Of a stretch of DNA of 25,268 bases, positions 16,220-24,276 are shown one piece after another. The stretch is from an uncultured Collinsella sp. (GTDB lineage: Bacteria > Actinomycetota > Coriobacteriia > Coriobacteriales > Coriobacteriaceae). The DNA is taken from the NCBI GenBank assembly GCA_900751695.1, contig CAADSS010000086.1, forward strand, positions 1-25,268, given 5' to 3'. The notes beneath the pieces are model-generated. The model worked only from the letters and a program-made list of their open reading frames with translations, ran no database searches and was not told the DNA's origin. Numbering within the stretch: the stretch's first letter is position 1; every line of letters begins with the position of its first letter. The translations under genes and the position numbers were made by a program.

Positions 16220-17047
16220 ATGATTGATGCGTGTCCCGAACCCGCTGTGCTCTTTTTTGACGTGGACGGCACGCTGACGTCGTTCGATCCCGACAACATG
16301 ACCGACAAGGACTTTTCGGCGGTTCGCCCCTCGCAGGCGGTCGTCGAGGCGTTTCATCGTCTGCGCGACGCGGGACACAAGGCGTTTATCTGCACGGGTC
16401 GCCCCCTGTGGCTCATCGCCGATAGCTTGCGTGCGCTCGACCCCGCGGGCGTCGTTGCCATGGCGGGCGCCACGCTCGAGGTCGAGGGCCGCGTGGTGTA
16501 TGAGGACTGCTTTGACGAAGACATTGTTGAGGAGCTTGCACGCCGTATGGCCGCGGCAGGGATTGAAGCCTTTTTCGAGACCAACGTGGCTACTTTTGCC
16601 CTGGAACCCGCGGGTGTTGAGCAGTCGTCTCTGATTGGCACTTCTGTGGTGCACAGCACCGAGGAAATGCGCGTCGACGGCCGTCTGCGCGTGGGCAAGG
16701 TAGGCATCGTCGCGAGCGACCTGGCTCGCGTAGCCAACGATGATGGCTTTATCGATCGCGAGTTTGAGCTGTGCAACACCGGTGGTCAGAATCGCGAGCT
16801 GAGCCCCAAGGGCATCGACAAGGGCGTGGGCGTGGCGCGAGCGCTGGAATACCTGGGTCGCACCGGCAACGCACGCACCTTTGGCTTCGGCGATTCGGGT
16901 AACGACCTGGGCATGCTCGCTGCGGTCGAGACGGCTGTCGCCATGGGCAACGCCATGCCTGAGGTCAAGGCGGTCGCCGACTACGTGACCGACGACGTCG
17001 CACACGACGGCACCGTCACAGCGATGCAGCATTTCGGCCTCATCTAA
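16220..17047 (+). CDS. HAD-superfamily (Cof-type) phosphatase
   Basis: Protein of 275 residues. All four HAD motifs are visible: DVDGTL with Asp14 and Asp16, Thr59 in CTGRP, Lys201 in SPKGIDKG, and GDSGNDLGML with Asp225 and Asp229. The cap between motifs II and III matches the size of the Cof/IIB class, which includes YidA and YbiV. Members hydrolyse sugar phosphates or similar phosphate esters in the cytoplasm; the substrate cannot be assigned. The ATG at 16220 is chosen because GAAAGGAA lies 7 bases upstream; an in-frame ATG at 16184 lacks such a site. It is divergent from the rRNA methyltransferase gene, with a transaldolase gene 193 bases downstream. Confidence 0.93.
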   Translation: MIDACPEPAVLFFDVDGTLTSFDPDNMTDKDFSAVRPSQAVVEAFHRLRDAGHKAFICTGRPLWLIADSLRALDPAGVVAMAGATLEVEGRVVYEDCFDEDIVEELARRMAAAGIEAFFETNVATFALEPAGVEQSSLIGTSVVHSTEEMRVDGRLRVGKVGIVASDLARVANDDGFIDREFELCNTGGQNRELSPKGIDKGVGVARALEYLGRTGNARTFGFGDSGNDLGMLAAVETAVAMGNAMPEVKAVADYVTDDVAHDGTVTAMQHFGLI

Positions 17048-17240
17048 TGAATCCCGCGTTCTGACGTTTGCTCAAACTGCGACTCTTTGCTTTTGCATGC
17101 TCAATCGATTTATCAATCCAAACACTGAGGTGTTCATACCGTTCGCCGAGAAGATAAAAAACCGCAGCTCACGCCTTGATAAACGTAGGTAAAGTGTTTA
17201 GCAGTTTAACGCCCATGTGCAAGCGAAAGGAATCAGGCAG

Positions 17241-17945
17241 ATGGCAATCAAGGTGTTCGCTGACGGTGCAAACCTCGAGGGCATGCTCGACATGTACGAG
17301 AACGGCAACGTTCAGGGTTTCACGACCAACCCGTCCCTTATGAAGAAGGGCGGCGTGACGGATTACCGCGCGTTTGCCAAGGAGGTCCTGGCCCACATCA
17401 CCGATGTGTCCGTGTCGTTTGAGGTCTTTGCCGACGACGTCGAGACCATGGAGGTCGAGGCCCGTGAGATCGCTACCTGGGCCGAGAACGTTTACGTCAA
17501 GATTCCGTGCGTGACCACCAAGGGCGAGTCCACCGCCGAGCTGGTCCGCAAGCTTTCCGCCGACGGCATCAAGGTCAACGTCACTACCATCTTTACGCCT
17601 ACGCAGGTCGATGAGATGGTCGAAGCCGTTGACGCCGAGACGCCGTCCATCATCTCGCTCTTTGCCGGCCGTATCGCCGATACCGGCGTCGACCCCATTC
17701 CGTTTATGACGGAGTCGGTCAAGAAGGCCGCCGCCAAGCCCAACTGTGAGGTCCTGTGGGCGTCCACGCGCGAGCTCATCAACATTTACCAGGCCGAGGC
17801 CTGTGGTTGCCAGATCATCACGGTGCCCAACAGCATCCTGGCCAAGCGCAAGAACATCGGCCGCGACCCGTACGAGGTCTCGCTCGACACCGTCCGCGGC
17901 TTTGCCAAGGATATCGCCTCGCTCGGCTTTCATATTCTGCCGTAA
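17241..17945 (+). CDS. Transaldolase / fructose-6-phosphate aldolase family protein
   Basis: Protein of 234 residues, a short TalC/FSA-type (beta/alpha)8 barrel; family members are usually about 215-220 residues. The Schiff-base Lys87 lies in VYVKIPC. Other family landmarks are TTNPSL (28-33), VNVTTIFT and SLFAGRIADTG. It either transfers dihydroxyacetone in the non-oxidative pentose phosphate pathway or cleaves fructose 6-phosphate; sequence alone does not separate these. The ATG at 17241 has AAAGGAA 8 bases upstream, and 193 bases without a gene precede it, so it probably has its own promoter. The stop codon touches the arm of the long inverted repeat that separates it from tex. Confidence 0.93.
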   Translation: MAIKVFADGANLEGMLDMYENGNVQGFTTNPSLMKKGGVTDYRAFAKEVLAHITDVSVSFEVFADDVETMEVEAREIATWAENVYVKIPCVTTKGESTAELVRKLSADGIKVNVTTIFTPTQVDEMVEAVDAETPSIISLFAGRIADTGVDPIPFMTESVKKAAAKPNCEVLWASTRELINIYQAEACGCQIITVPNSILAKRKNIGRDPYEVSLDTVRGFAKDIASLGFHILP

Positions 17946-18161
17946 GCAAGGGTACCCCCTGTAGCGACGTGCAAAATCGCGAGTATTCAGCAAGGTAAAG
18001 GCTTTTACCAGTTTACCGAAGCATGGAACAGCCCCCGTTTTGGCTCTGACGACGCTAAAACGGGGGCTGTTTTTGCTTTTTCGCCTCTGAGGGGCATCCG
18101 GAACGGCGGAATTTGCAGAATACTCGCGATTTTACACGTCGCTGCAGGGGGTACCCCTGCT
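17945..18161. repeat. Inverted repeat with 49-base arms flanking a terminator
   Basis: Arms 17945-17993 and 18113-18161 are reverse complements at 45 of 49 positions. The four differences are single substitutions with no gaps. The 119-base centre carries the GC-rich terminator at 18027-18074. The left arm begins in the last base of the transaldolase stop codon, and the right arm ends 9 bases before the tex stop on the other strand. The repeat therefore fills nearly the whole convergent junction. Confidence 0.93.
18027..18077 (+). terminator. Terminator in the transaldolase/tex junction
   Basis: A 15-bp perfect stem (18027-18041 pairing with 18057-18071) has a 15-base loop and an extended GC core (GCCCCCG). 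TTTTTGCTTTTT follows on the plus strand. Confidence 0.88.
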
Positions 18162-18169
18162 TTGGCGGT

Positions 18170-20317
18170 TTACTTCCCCTGCACCATGGTGAGGGAGATC
18201 TTCTTGCGGTCGCGATCGACCTTTTCAACCCACACCTTGACCGTGTCACCGACGCGCACCACGTCGCTCGGGTGCTTGACAAAGCGGTTGGCCAGTTTGG
18301 AGATGTGCACGAGGCCGTCCTGGTGCACGCCCACGTCGACGAAGGCGCCAAAGTCCACAACGTTGCGCACCGTCCCCTTGAGCTCCATGCCGGGCTCCAG
18401 GTCGTCGATGGAAAGTGCCGAGCGGCTAAAGACCACCTCGGGCGCGTCGTCGCGCGGGTCGCGACCGGGCTTCTTGAGCTCGTTGACGATGTCGATGAGC
18501 GTCAGGGTGCCGCAGTCCAGGTCGCTTGCCAGCGCCGAGATGCTGCCCAGACGGCGCTCGATATCGGGCACGCCGCCGCGGCTGAGTTCACTGGCCGCCA
18601 CACCGGCGCGCTCCAAGACGGATGTGGCCACCTCGTAGCTTTCGGGGTGGACGCTCGTCGCGTCGAGCGGGTTCTTACCGCCACTGATGCGCAAAAAGCC
18701 CGCGGCGTTCAGGTATGCCTTGGGTCCCAGCTTGGGGACCTTCTTGAGCTGGCGGCGATCGGTAAAGGCGCCGTTTTCCTCGCGGTAGGCCACGATGTTT
18801 TTGGCCACGCTCGGCGTAATACCCGATACGTATCCCAGCAGACTTGCGCTCGCGGTGTTTACGTCGACGCCTACGCGGTTGACGACGTCCTCCACCACGT
18901 GGCCCAGAGTGCGCGAGAGCTCGGCCTGGTCAAGGTCGTGCTGGTACTGGCCCACGCCGATAGACTGGGGCGGAATCTTGACGAGCTCTGCCAGCGGGTC
19001 TTGCAGGCGACGGCCCAGGCTCATGGCGCCACGCACGGTGACGTCCAGGTCGGGATATTCCTGGCTGGCGAGCTCGGAGGCGGAGTACACCGACGCGCCG
19101 GCTTCGTTAACGATGGTGTAGCGAAGGCTGGGCGCCTGCTCGGCAATGAACTCCGAGACGACTTCCTCGGTCTCGCGGCTGGCGGTGCCGTTGCCGATGA
19201 CGATGGTGTTGATGCCGTCCTTCTTGACGAGGCGGGCGAGCTCGCGCTTGGTGCCGGCGACGTCGTGACGCGGCTTGGTGGGGTAGACCACGCCGTGGTC
19301 GAGCAGCTTGCCGGTCTCGTCCATAACGGCGACCTTGCAGCCGGTGCGGTAGCCCGGATCGAGCGCGAGCACGCGGGCGCCGCGCACGGGGCGTGCCGAG
19401 AGCAGGCCCTCGAGATTCTTGGCAAAGACGTTGATGGCCTCGGTCTGGGCGCGAACGGTGAGTTTGGCGCGGGCCTCGCGCTCCAGCGAGGGGGCCATGA
19501 GGCGCTTGTAACCGTCGGCGATGGCGGCATCGAAGACGGGCGCGAAGACGCCCTGGCGGCGGGGCCAACGGCTGCTGAGGCGCGCTGTGGCGGCAGCGCC
19601 GTCGACGTTCACGCGCACGCGGAGTTTGCCCTCGCGCTCACCGCGGTCGATAGCCAGCACGCGGTGGTTGGGTATACGGCGCAGCGGCTCATCATAGCTG
19701 TAGTAGGGCTCGTAGGGAGTCTTTTCGGCGGGGTCGGTGGCCTCGACGATGATGTCGGCGGTGTTTTGCGTAAAGGCGCGCAGGTCGGCGACGTTCTCGG
19801 GGTCTTCGGCCACCGTCTCGGCCACGATGTCCGCCGCGCCGGCGAGCGCCTTCTCGGGCGTGTCGAAGCCGGCGTCCTCGTTGACGTAGGCCGCGGCGGC
19901 ATCGAGCGCACTGCCTTTGGCAGATGCCTGCATGATGATCATGTTGGCGAGCGGCTCCAGGCCTGCCTCGCGGGCCTTCTGTGCGCGGGTCATGCGCTTT
20001 TTGCGGTAGGGCTTGTAGAGGTCCTCGACACGCTGGAGCTGTGTGGCCTCGCGAATCTGCTGCTCGAGCTCGGGCGTGAGCTTGCCCTGGGCGTCGATGA
20101 GCAGAATGACGTCCTCTTTGCGCTGTTCAAGATTGCGCAGGTAGGACAGGCGCTCGTCGAGTGCGCGCAGGGCGACGTCGTCCATGCCGCCCGTGGCTTC
20201 CTTGCGGTAGCGCGAGATAAAGGGGATGGTGTTGCCCTCGTCGATGAGCTTGACGGCCGCCTCAATGTTGGCGGCCTTAAGGTTGAGCTCGCGGGCGAGC
20301 TGGGCGATAAGATCCAT
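18170..20317 (-). CDS. tex: Tex-type RNA-binding transcriptional accessory protein
   Basis: Protein of 715 residues, near the usual length of Tex (about 720-785). A helical Tex N-terminal region includes FISRYRKEATGGMDD (about 33-47) and LYKPYRKKR. Then come a YqgF/RNase H-like domain with ALDPGYRTG (about 318-326), tandem helix-hairpin-helix motifs (about 485-545), and a C-terminal S1 RNA-binding domain (about 640-712) with GAFVDVGVHQDGLVH. Tex binds nucleic acid and influences transcription or RNA turnover; its exact role differs among bacteria. The start at 20317 has AAGGAG 6 bases upstream; the frame is open for another 29 codons, but that part is not Tex-like. It is a single gene. Confidence 0.96.
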   Translation of the reverse strand: MDLIAQLARELNLKAANIEAAVKLIDEGNTIPFISRYRKEATGGMDDVALRALDERLSYLRNLEQRKEDVILLIDAQGKLTPELEQQIREATQLQRVEDLYKPYRKKRMTRAQKAREAGLEPLANMIIMQASAKGSALDAAAAYVNEDAGFDTPEKALAGAADIVAETVAEDPENVADLRAFTQNTADIIVEATDPAEKTPYEPYYSYDEPLRRIPNHRVLAIDRGEREGKLRVRVNVDGAAATARLSSRWPRRQGVFAPVFDAAIADGYKRLMAPSLEREARAKLTVRAQTEAINVFAKNLEGLLSARPVRGARVLALDPGYRTGCKVAVMDETGKLLDHGVVYPTKPRHDVAGTKRELARLVKKDGINTIVIGNGTASRETEEVVSEFIAEQAPSLRYTIVNEAGASVYSASELASQEYPDLDVTVRGAMSLGRRLQDPLAELVKIPPQSIGVGQYQHDLDQAELSRTLGHVVEDVVNRVGVDVNTASASLLGYVSGITPSVAKNIVAYREENGAFTDRRQLKKVPKLGPKAYLNAAGFLRISGGKNPLDATSVHPESYEVATSVLERAGVAASELSRGGVPDIERRLGSISALASDLDCGTLTLIDIVNELKKPGRDPRDDAPEVVFSRSALSIDDLEPGMELKGTVRNVVDFGAFVDVGVHQDGLVHISKLANRFVKHPSDVVRVGDTVKVWVEKVDRDRKKISLTMVQGK

Positions 20318-20398
20318 GGGACTCCTTGCGTTTAAGGTGCGTTTGCGACACAGGGCTACCAAGGATACCACCCGTCCCAAAAGGCTGTTTTGGGGCCG

Positions 20399-20560
20399 CG
20401 CCACGAAAACGGCCTATCTACTACGTTTTACCCGTAGGGGCTGACCATGCCTGGTTTTTCCGAAAATCGGCAAGTCGTCTACCTGCGGTTTTTATTTCGC
20501 GAAATTTGGCATGGTTAAGGGCGGTCGGTTAAACGTAGTAGATAGGCCCATTTCGTGGCG
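20399..20560. repeat. Inverted repeat with 34-base arms
   Basis: Arms 20399-20432 and 20527-20560 are reverse complements at 31 of 34 positions. A second inner pair of 8 bases (20444-20451 ACCATGCC with 20508-20515 GGCATGGT) indicates further folding of the 94-base centre. The left arm begins about 80 bases upstream of the tex start codon, so the element is close enough to overlap tex promoter sequences. Confidence 0.9.
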
Positions 20561-20588
20561 AACGAATCAAGCCGAGGTGCAAAATAGC

Positions 20589-20609
20589 CCCCGCCCCAGA
20601 AAAATCGTC
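20589..20609. repeat. Single arm of the right-edge hairpin repeat
   Basis: These 21 bases match 25248-25268 at 19 of 21 positions, but no inverted partner is present nearby. It looks like a half or decayed copy of the same element. Confidence 0.65.
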
Positions 20610-20620
20610 GGCAAGGTAGC

Positions 20621-20656
20621 AAAATGCCCCGCGGGCAGGAAGCTGCTCGCGGGGCA
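20621..20656 (-). terminator. Terminator of the SDR-MFS-oxidoreductase operon
   Basis: A stem of about 14 bp with one imperfect position (20625-20638 with 20643-20656) has a 4-base loop and a very GC-rich base. On the minus strand it is followed by TTTT. It lies about 70 bases after the stop codon of the Gfo/Idh/MocA gene. Confidence 0.8.
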
Positions 20657-20728
20657 AAGAAGAGGGGCTTGTTGGTAGCGGACCGAGGGGCTTGGCATGG
20701 GGTTTCTGCCGCGGTCGCTTTTAAGGCA

Positions 20729-21769
20729 TTACAGCTCGACGAGCTGGCCGGTCTCGGCGGCCTCCTTGATGGCGTTGAGAAGCGTGAGCGTCTTGACGTT
20801 ATCGGCGGGGGTCACGACGGGCTCGACCTCGCGGCGGACAACCTTCACAAAGTGCTTGAGCTGCATCTTGTGCGGCAGTGCCGGGTCGACGGCCGGAATC
20901 TCCATCTGCAGCGGCTTGTGCCAGTTGGAGGCGCCGTCGTAGGAGAACTGGTGCAGGCGGGGCAGCGACAGGGCGCCCTTAGTGCCGCCGATAAAGTAGG
21001 CGTCGGCGTCGAAGGGGCGGTACTGCGGATCCTCGCGAGCGGTTGCCTCCCAGTTCCAGGGGCTGGCGGTGGCGTCGGAGATGGTCATGCTTGCGAGCGC
21101 GCCATCGGCAAAACGGACGTTGACCACGGCGGAGTCCTCGGTCTCAAAACCGCGGGCGGCGCTGGACTGCATACCCTGGACGGCAACGGGCTCGCCCAGC
21201 AGATAGCGGAGCAGGTCGACGTCGTGAACCAGGTTGACCAGGATCGGGCCGGCACCCTTCTTGCGGCGCCACTCGACATCGAAATACTCGTCATTCTTAT
21301 AGATCATGTAGTGGAAGCTCGACACGGTGAGCTTGCCCAGCTCGCCGGACTCGATGATCTCCTTGGCCTTGTTGACGAAGGGGTTGTGGCGACGGTGCTG
21401 GCCCACGAGCACGGGCACGCCGGCGGTCTCGGCCTCGGCGGCGAAAGCCTGGGCATCCTCAAGATCGTTGGAGATCGGCTTTTCGACCAGCGGCACGATG
21501 TTGCGCTTCACAGCCTCGCGAGCAACGCCCAAGTGCAGGTCGTTGGGGGTGGCGATAATGACGGCCTCGGGCTTGACCTCGTCCATCATCTGGGCGGGAT
21601 CGGTGTAAAACGGCACGCCGGCAGTCTCGGCCGTGGCGCGGGCGCCCTCAAAGGCGTCGGCGATGGCGACGAGCTCGGCCTCGGGCTCCTCGGTGACAAA
21701 GCGGATGTGGTTGCGGCCCATGGCGCCGGCGCCGATAACGGCAATGCGGACGGGGTTGAGCTCAGACAT
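20729..21769 (-). CDS. Gfo/Idh/MocA-family NAD(P)-dependent oxidoreductase
   Basis: Protein of 346 residues. The N-terminal Rossmann domain carries GAGAMG (13-18), and the family signature EKP (96-98) is present in VEKPIS. The C-terminal alpha/beta domain includes the conserved NLVHDVDLLRYL with His182 and Asp185. Family members oxidise sugars, inositols, amino sugars and related polyols; the substrate is not readable here. The ATG has AAGGAGT 5 bases upstream. It is the last gene of a minus-strand operon after the SDR and MFS genes, separated from the MFS gene by 69 bases holding a REP-like palindrome. Being paired with a second dehydrogenase and a transporter suggests a short catabolic route. 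Confidence 0.93.
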   Translation of the reverse strand: MSELNPVRIAVIGAGAMGRNHIRFVTEEPEAELVAIADAFEGARATAETAGVPFYTDPAQMMDEVKPEAVIIATPNDLHLGVAREAVKRNIVPLVEKPISNDLEDAQAFAAEAETAGVPVLVGQHRRHNPFVNKAKEIIESGELGKLTVSSFHYMIYKNDEYFDVEWRRKKGAGPILVNLVHDVDLLRYLLGEPVAVQGMQSSAARGFETEDSAVVNVRFADGALASMTISDATASPWNWEATAREDPQYRPFDADAYFIGGTKGALSLPRLHQFSYDGASNWHKPLQMEIPAVDPALPHKMQLKHFVKVVRREVEPVVTPADNVKTLTLLNAIKEAAETGQLVEL

Positions 21770-21801
21770 TTCGACTCCTTAATATTGTTGACCGGTGGAA
21801 T

Positions 21802-21828
21802 GTGACAAAGGGACTGTCCCTTTGTCAC
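21802..21828. repeat. REP-like palindrome, copy 2
   Basis: A perfect 12-bp stem (21802-21813 with 21817-21828) has a 3-base centre. It lies in the 69-base gap between the MFS and Gfo/Idh/MocA genes and has no T-run in either direction. It is nearly identical in design to 8583-8609, including the preceding AATGTGACAA flank. Confidence 0.9.
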
Positions 21829-21838
21829 GTCGGTAAAA

Positions 21839-23095
21839 CTAGGCGGACTTCTTCTTGCTGTCGGAGACCATCATGTAGACGGTGAGCACGACGGCGATGG
21901 CGGCGATCACAATGGCGCCGTAGAAGGACTGCTGGTAGGCGGCGCTGCCGGCCTCGGCGTGATACAGCACGGCGGTGATGGGCTGGCTGATCCAGGTGGA
22001 AGCGGCATAACCCAAAAACATGATGCCGTAGTTGACGCCGATGTTGCTGGTACCAAAGGCGCCACCGGTGAGCGGCGGGTAGATGACGAGCAGGGCGCCA
22101 AAGCTAAAGCCGAGCAGAGCGAGCGCCACAAAGAACATGGCCTGCGTAAAGCTCATCGACATGATGACGAGTGCGACGATGGTGACGACAAGGCTGATGA
22201 GCAGCGACTTATAGGCGCCGAGCTTGTCGATGATCTGGCCAAAGGACAGACGGCCAACCAGGTTGGCGCAGGTGTTGACGGAGACCACCACACCGCCGAG
22301 GGCGACGGCCGCGGCACTCGTGGGGTCGGCGAAGAGCTGGACGGCGGCGATGGAGGCAACCTTGCCCACGAGCAGAGTGCCCGCGGTGGCGGCAAAGGCG
22401 AAGGTGACGATGAGGACCCAGAAGCGCGGGGTCTTGACCATCTCGCCCGGGGTGAGGTCGCCGAAGGTGCCGGCATGCGCGCCGCCCTTGGGGGCCTCGA
22501 AGCCCTCGGGCAGCCAACCGGCCTCGGGGGCCTTCAGGAACAGGGCAGAGGCGGCGATCATCACAAAGAAGATGACGCCGAGCGCCTTAAGGGCGCCAAA
22601 GATGCCCAGGCTCGGGATGAGCAGCGAGGCGAGCACTGGGGACAGCACGGCGGGACCGGCGGTCGAAGCGGCCAGGGTGATGCCGGAGGCGAGACCCTTC
22701 TTGTCGATGAACCACTTTTGGCCGGTGGTGAGCGCGGGGTTGTAGCCCAGGCCGTTGCCGATAGCGGCGACGAGCGAGAACCACAGGTAGAACTGCCACG
22801 GCTCGGTGACGGTGCCGGACATGAACCAGCCCACGCCGTAGCACACGGCGGCGGCGATCACGACGTTGCGCGGGCCGATCTTATCGGAGATGCGGCCGGC
22901 GAAGATGCCCGTCACGGCCATGATGGTCTGAAAGACCGGGAAGGCCCAGGTAAGAGCGCTGGACCACTCGGGGTAGACGGCGAGCAGGTTTTTGCTCACG
23001 ACGGAATACAGCGCGATGGAGCTGATGAAGAACATGGTGACGCACGCGGCGGAAAGCACGACGGCGCGACCCTTGTTGGAGTTGGTGGAAGCCAT
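21839..23095 (-). CDS. MFS transporter, oxalate/formate antiporter (OFA)-like
   Basis: Protein of 418 residues with twelve hydrophobic segments in two groups of six, separated by a hydrophilic loop (about 205-235, containing PEAGWLPEGFEAPKG). The segment AGRISDKIGPRNVV is the MFS loop 2-3 motif, and GNGLGYNPALTTGQKWF resembles the OFA subgroup, which carries small organic anions. A post-loop LTPGEMVKTPRFWVL segment also fits that subgroup. The likely role is uptake or exchange of the substrate handled by the flanking dehydrogenases. The ATG at 23095 has AGAAAGAG about 5 bases upstream. It is the middle gene of the operon, 66 bases after the SDR gene. Confidence 0.92.
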   Translation of the reverse strand: MASTNSNKGRAVVLSAACVTMFFISSIALYSVVSKNLLAVYPEWSSALTWAFPVFQTIMAVTGIFAGRISDKIGPRNVVIAAAVCYGVGWFMSGTVTEPWQFYLWFSLVAAIGNGLGYNPALTTGQKWFIDKKGLASGITLAASTAGPAVLSPVLASLLIPSLGIFGALKALGVIFFVMIAASALFLKAPEAGWLPEGFEAPKGGAHAGTFGDLTPGEMVKTPRFWVLIVTFAFAATAGTLLVGKVASIAAVQLFADPTSAAAVALGGVVVSVNTCANLVGRLSFGQIIDKLGAYKSLLISLVVTIVALVIMSMSFTQAMFFVALALLGFSFGALLVIYPPLTGGAFGTSNIGVNYGIMFLGYAASTWISQPITAVLYHAEAGSAAYQQSFYGAIVIAAIAVVLTVYMMVSDSKKKSA

Positions 23096-23161
23096 TGGAC
23101 TCTTTCTAATCGATACGGGGGAGGAGCGGGCGTGTCCGCGGGGCCTCCCTGTCAGGTTGGT

Positions 23162-24043
23162 TTACTGGTCAGCCGGCTTGGCGACGCCGGACTCATCGGA
23201 CCAAAGCTCGACACCCTTGTTCTTAAGGTAGTTGTCGGCATAGGCTCGGCGGCCGCCGGGCTTGGCGGTGAGGTCGCCCATCATGTTGGAGAAGCCGCCG
23301 TCAACCTTGATGGCGTCGCCGGTGGTAAAGTCCGAGCGCTTGGACGCCAGGAACATGACGGCGTTGGCGATATCGCTGACCTCGCCGATGCGGCGCGTGG
23401 CGATCAGACGGCTGCGGCTCTTCTCGACCTCGGGGTCGGCGTAGAAGTTGGCCGACATCGGGGTCTTAACGAAGCAGGGCTCGACGCAGTTGGAGCGCAC
23501 GCCGTAGGGGCCCCATTCGGCAGCCAGCATCTTGGACATCATGTTGACGCCCGCCTTGGTGGAGCTGTACACGCCCGAGAACGTCTCGGGGGAGTGGCTG
23601 GCAACGGTCGAGATGTGCACCAGGCGGCCCTGGCCGGCTTTGATCATCTCGCGACCAAAGCGCTGCGAGGTGATGAAGTAACCGGTGAGGTTGACGTTGA
23701 GCACCTGCTCCCAGTCGCTCAGCGGCAGGTCCTCCATGGCGGCGAAGCGCAGAATGCCGGCGGTGTTGACGAGAACGTCGACGCGGCCGAAGTCGGCGAT
23801 GGTGGCATCGACGGCGGCCTGAACCTCGGCCTCGTCGGTGGCGTTCATCTTGTAGCCCTCGGCGTGGATGCCAAACTCGGCGGCGAGGTCGGCGGCTGCG
23901 GCCTTGACCTTTTCCTCGTCTAGATCGAGCAGGACGACGTTGGCGCCGTTGCGGGCGAACTCGCGGCAAATCTCGACGCCCATACCGCCGAGCGCGCCAG
24001 TCACGGCGCAGACATCGCCCTCGAGCTTAAGCCAATTGCTCAT
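23162..24043 (-). CDS. Short-chain dehydrogenase/reductase (SDR)
   Basis: Protein of 293 residues of the classical SDR type. The cofactor motif TGALGGMG lies at 15-22, and Asp40 at the end of the second strand (VVLLDLD) favours NAD(H). NTAG occupies 93-96, and the YSSTK motif gives Tyr159 and Lys163. The position that normally holds the catalytic Ser, 13 residues before the Tyr, is Thr146 (ISTVAS); Ser145 is adjacent. A C-terminal extension of about 40 residues (AKPGGRRAYADNYLKNKG and beyond) exceeds the usual 250-residue length. It is the first gene of the operon, divergent from the LysR gene. A sugar alcohol, hydroxy acid or steroid-type alcohol substrate is possible; none can be chosen. 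Confidence 0.93.
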   Translation of the reverse strand: MSNWLKLEGDVCAVTGALGGMGVEICREFARNGANVVLLDLDEEKVKAAAADLAAEFGIHAEGYKMNATDEAEVQAAVDATIADFGRVDVLVNTAGILRFAAMEDLPLSDWEQVLNVNLTGYFITSQRFGREMIKAGQGRLVHISTVASHSPETFSGVYSSTKAGVNMMSKMLAAEWGPYGVRSNCVEPCFVKTPMSANFYADPEVEKSRSRLIATRRIGEVSDIANAVMFLASKRSDFTTGDAIKVDGGFSNMMGDLTAKPGGRRAYADNYLKNKGVELWSDESGVAKPADQ

Positions 24044-24150
24044 AGGAACTTCCCTTCTTGTGCCTCCCGGTGGGTCGCTCCCATTAACCGACCCACGTGG
24101 TTTTCACTGGTTATCGTATGCTTTGCATTTGCGCAGGTGAATTGCATATT

Positions 24151-24159
24151 TGTTAGAAT
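24151..24159 (+). promoter_or_regulatory. Extended -10 promoter for the LysR-type gene
   Basis: TGTTAGAAT fits an extended -10 element (TGnTAGAAT) in the 233-base divergent gap. The -35 is weak. About 110 bases of leader would precede the regulator start, and the gap should also contain the operator and the operon promoter on the other strand. Confidence 0.4.
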
Positions 24160-24276
24160 GGCGTTAACCGTAGGTTTATAGCTCGCAAGACGATGTGTCC
24201 CTAATTGAGTGTGTGACCTGCCAGAACGACCCCCTTCGGCAGTTCATTGCCATGCGTCTGGAAACGGGAGATTGAC

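Larger units (their letters stand above)
20318..20728. other. Gene-free region upstream of tex
   Basis: About 410 bases with no credible gene. It contains a 7-bp hairpin (20376-20382 CCCAAAA with 20388-20394 TTTTGGG), a long inverted repeat (20399-20560), a single arm of the repeat seen at the right edge of the window (20589-20609), and a minus-strand terminator (20621-20656). Confidence 0.8.

Noticed and set aside
18113..20335. Long open frame on the plus strand opposite tex
   Set aside because: The minus-strand Tex protein explains the region completely; the antisense translation resembles no known fold and begins inside the inverted repeat arm.
21959..23923. Long plus-strand frame across the MFS and SDR genes
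   Set aside because: It spans two clear minus-strand genes and the gap between them, and the translation is rich in Gly, Asp and His with no motifs.
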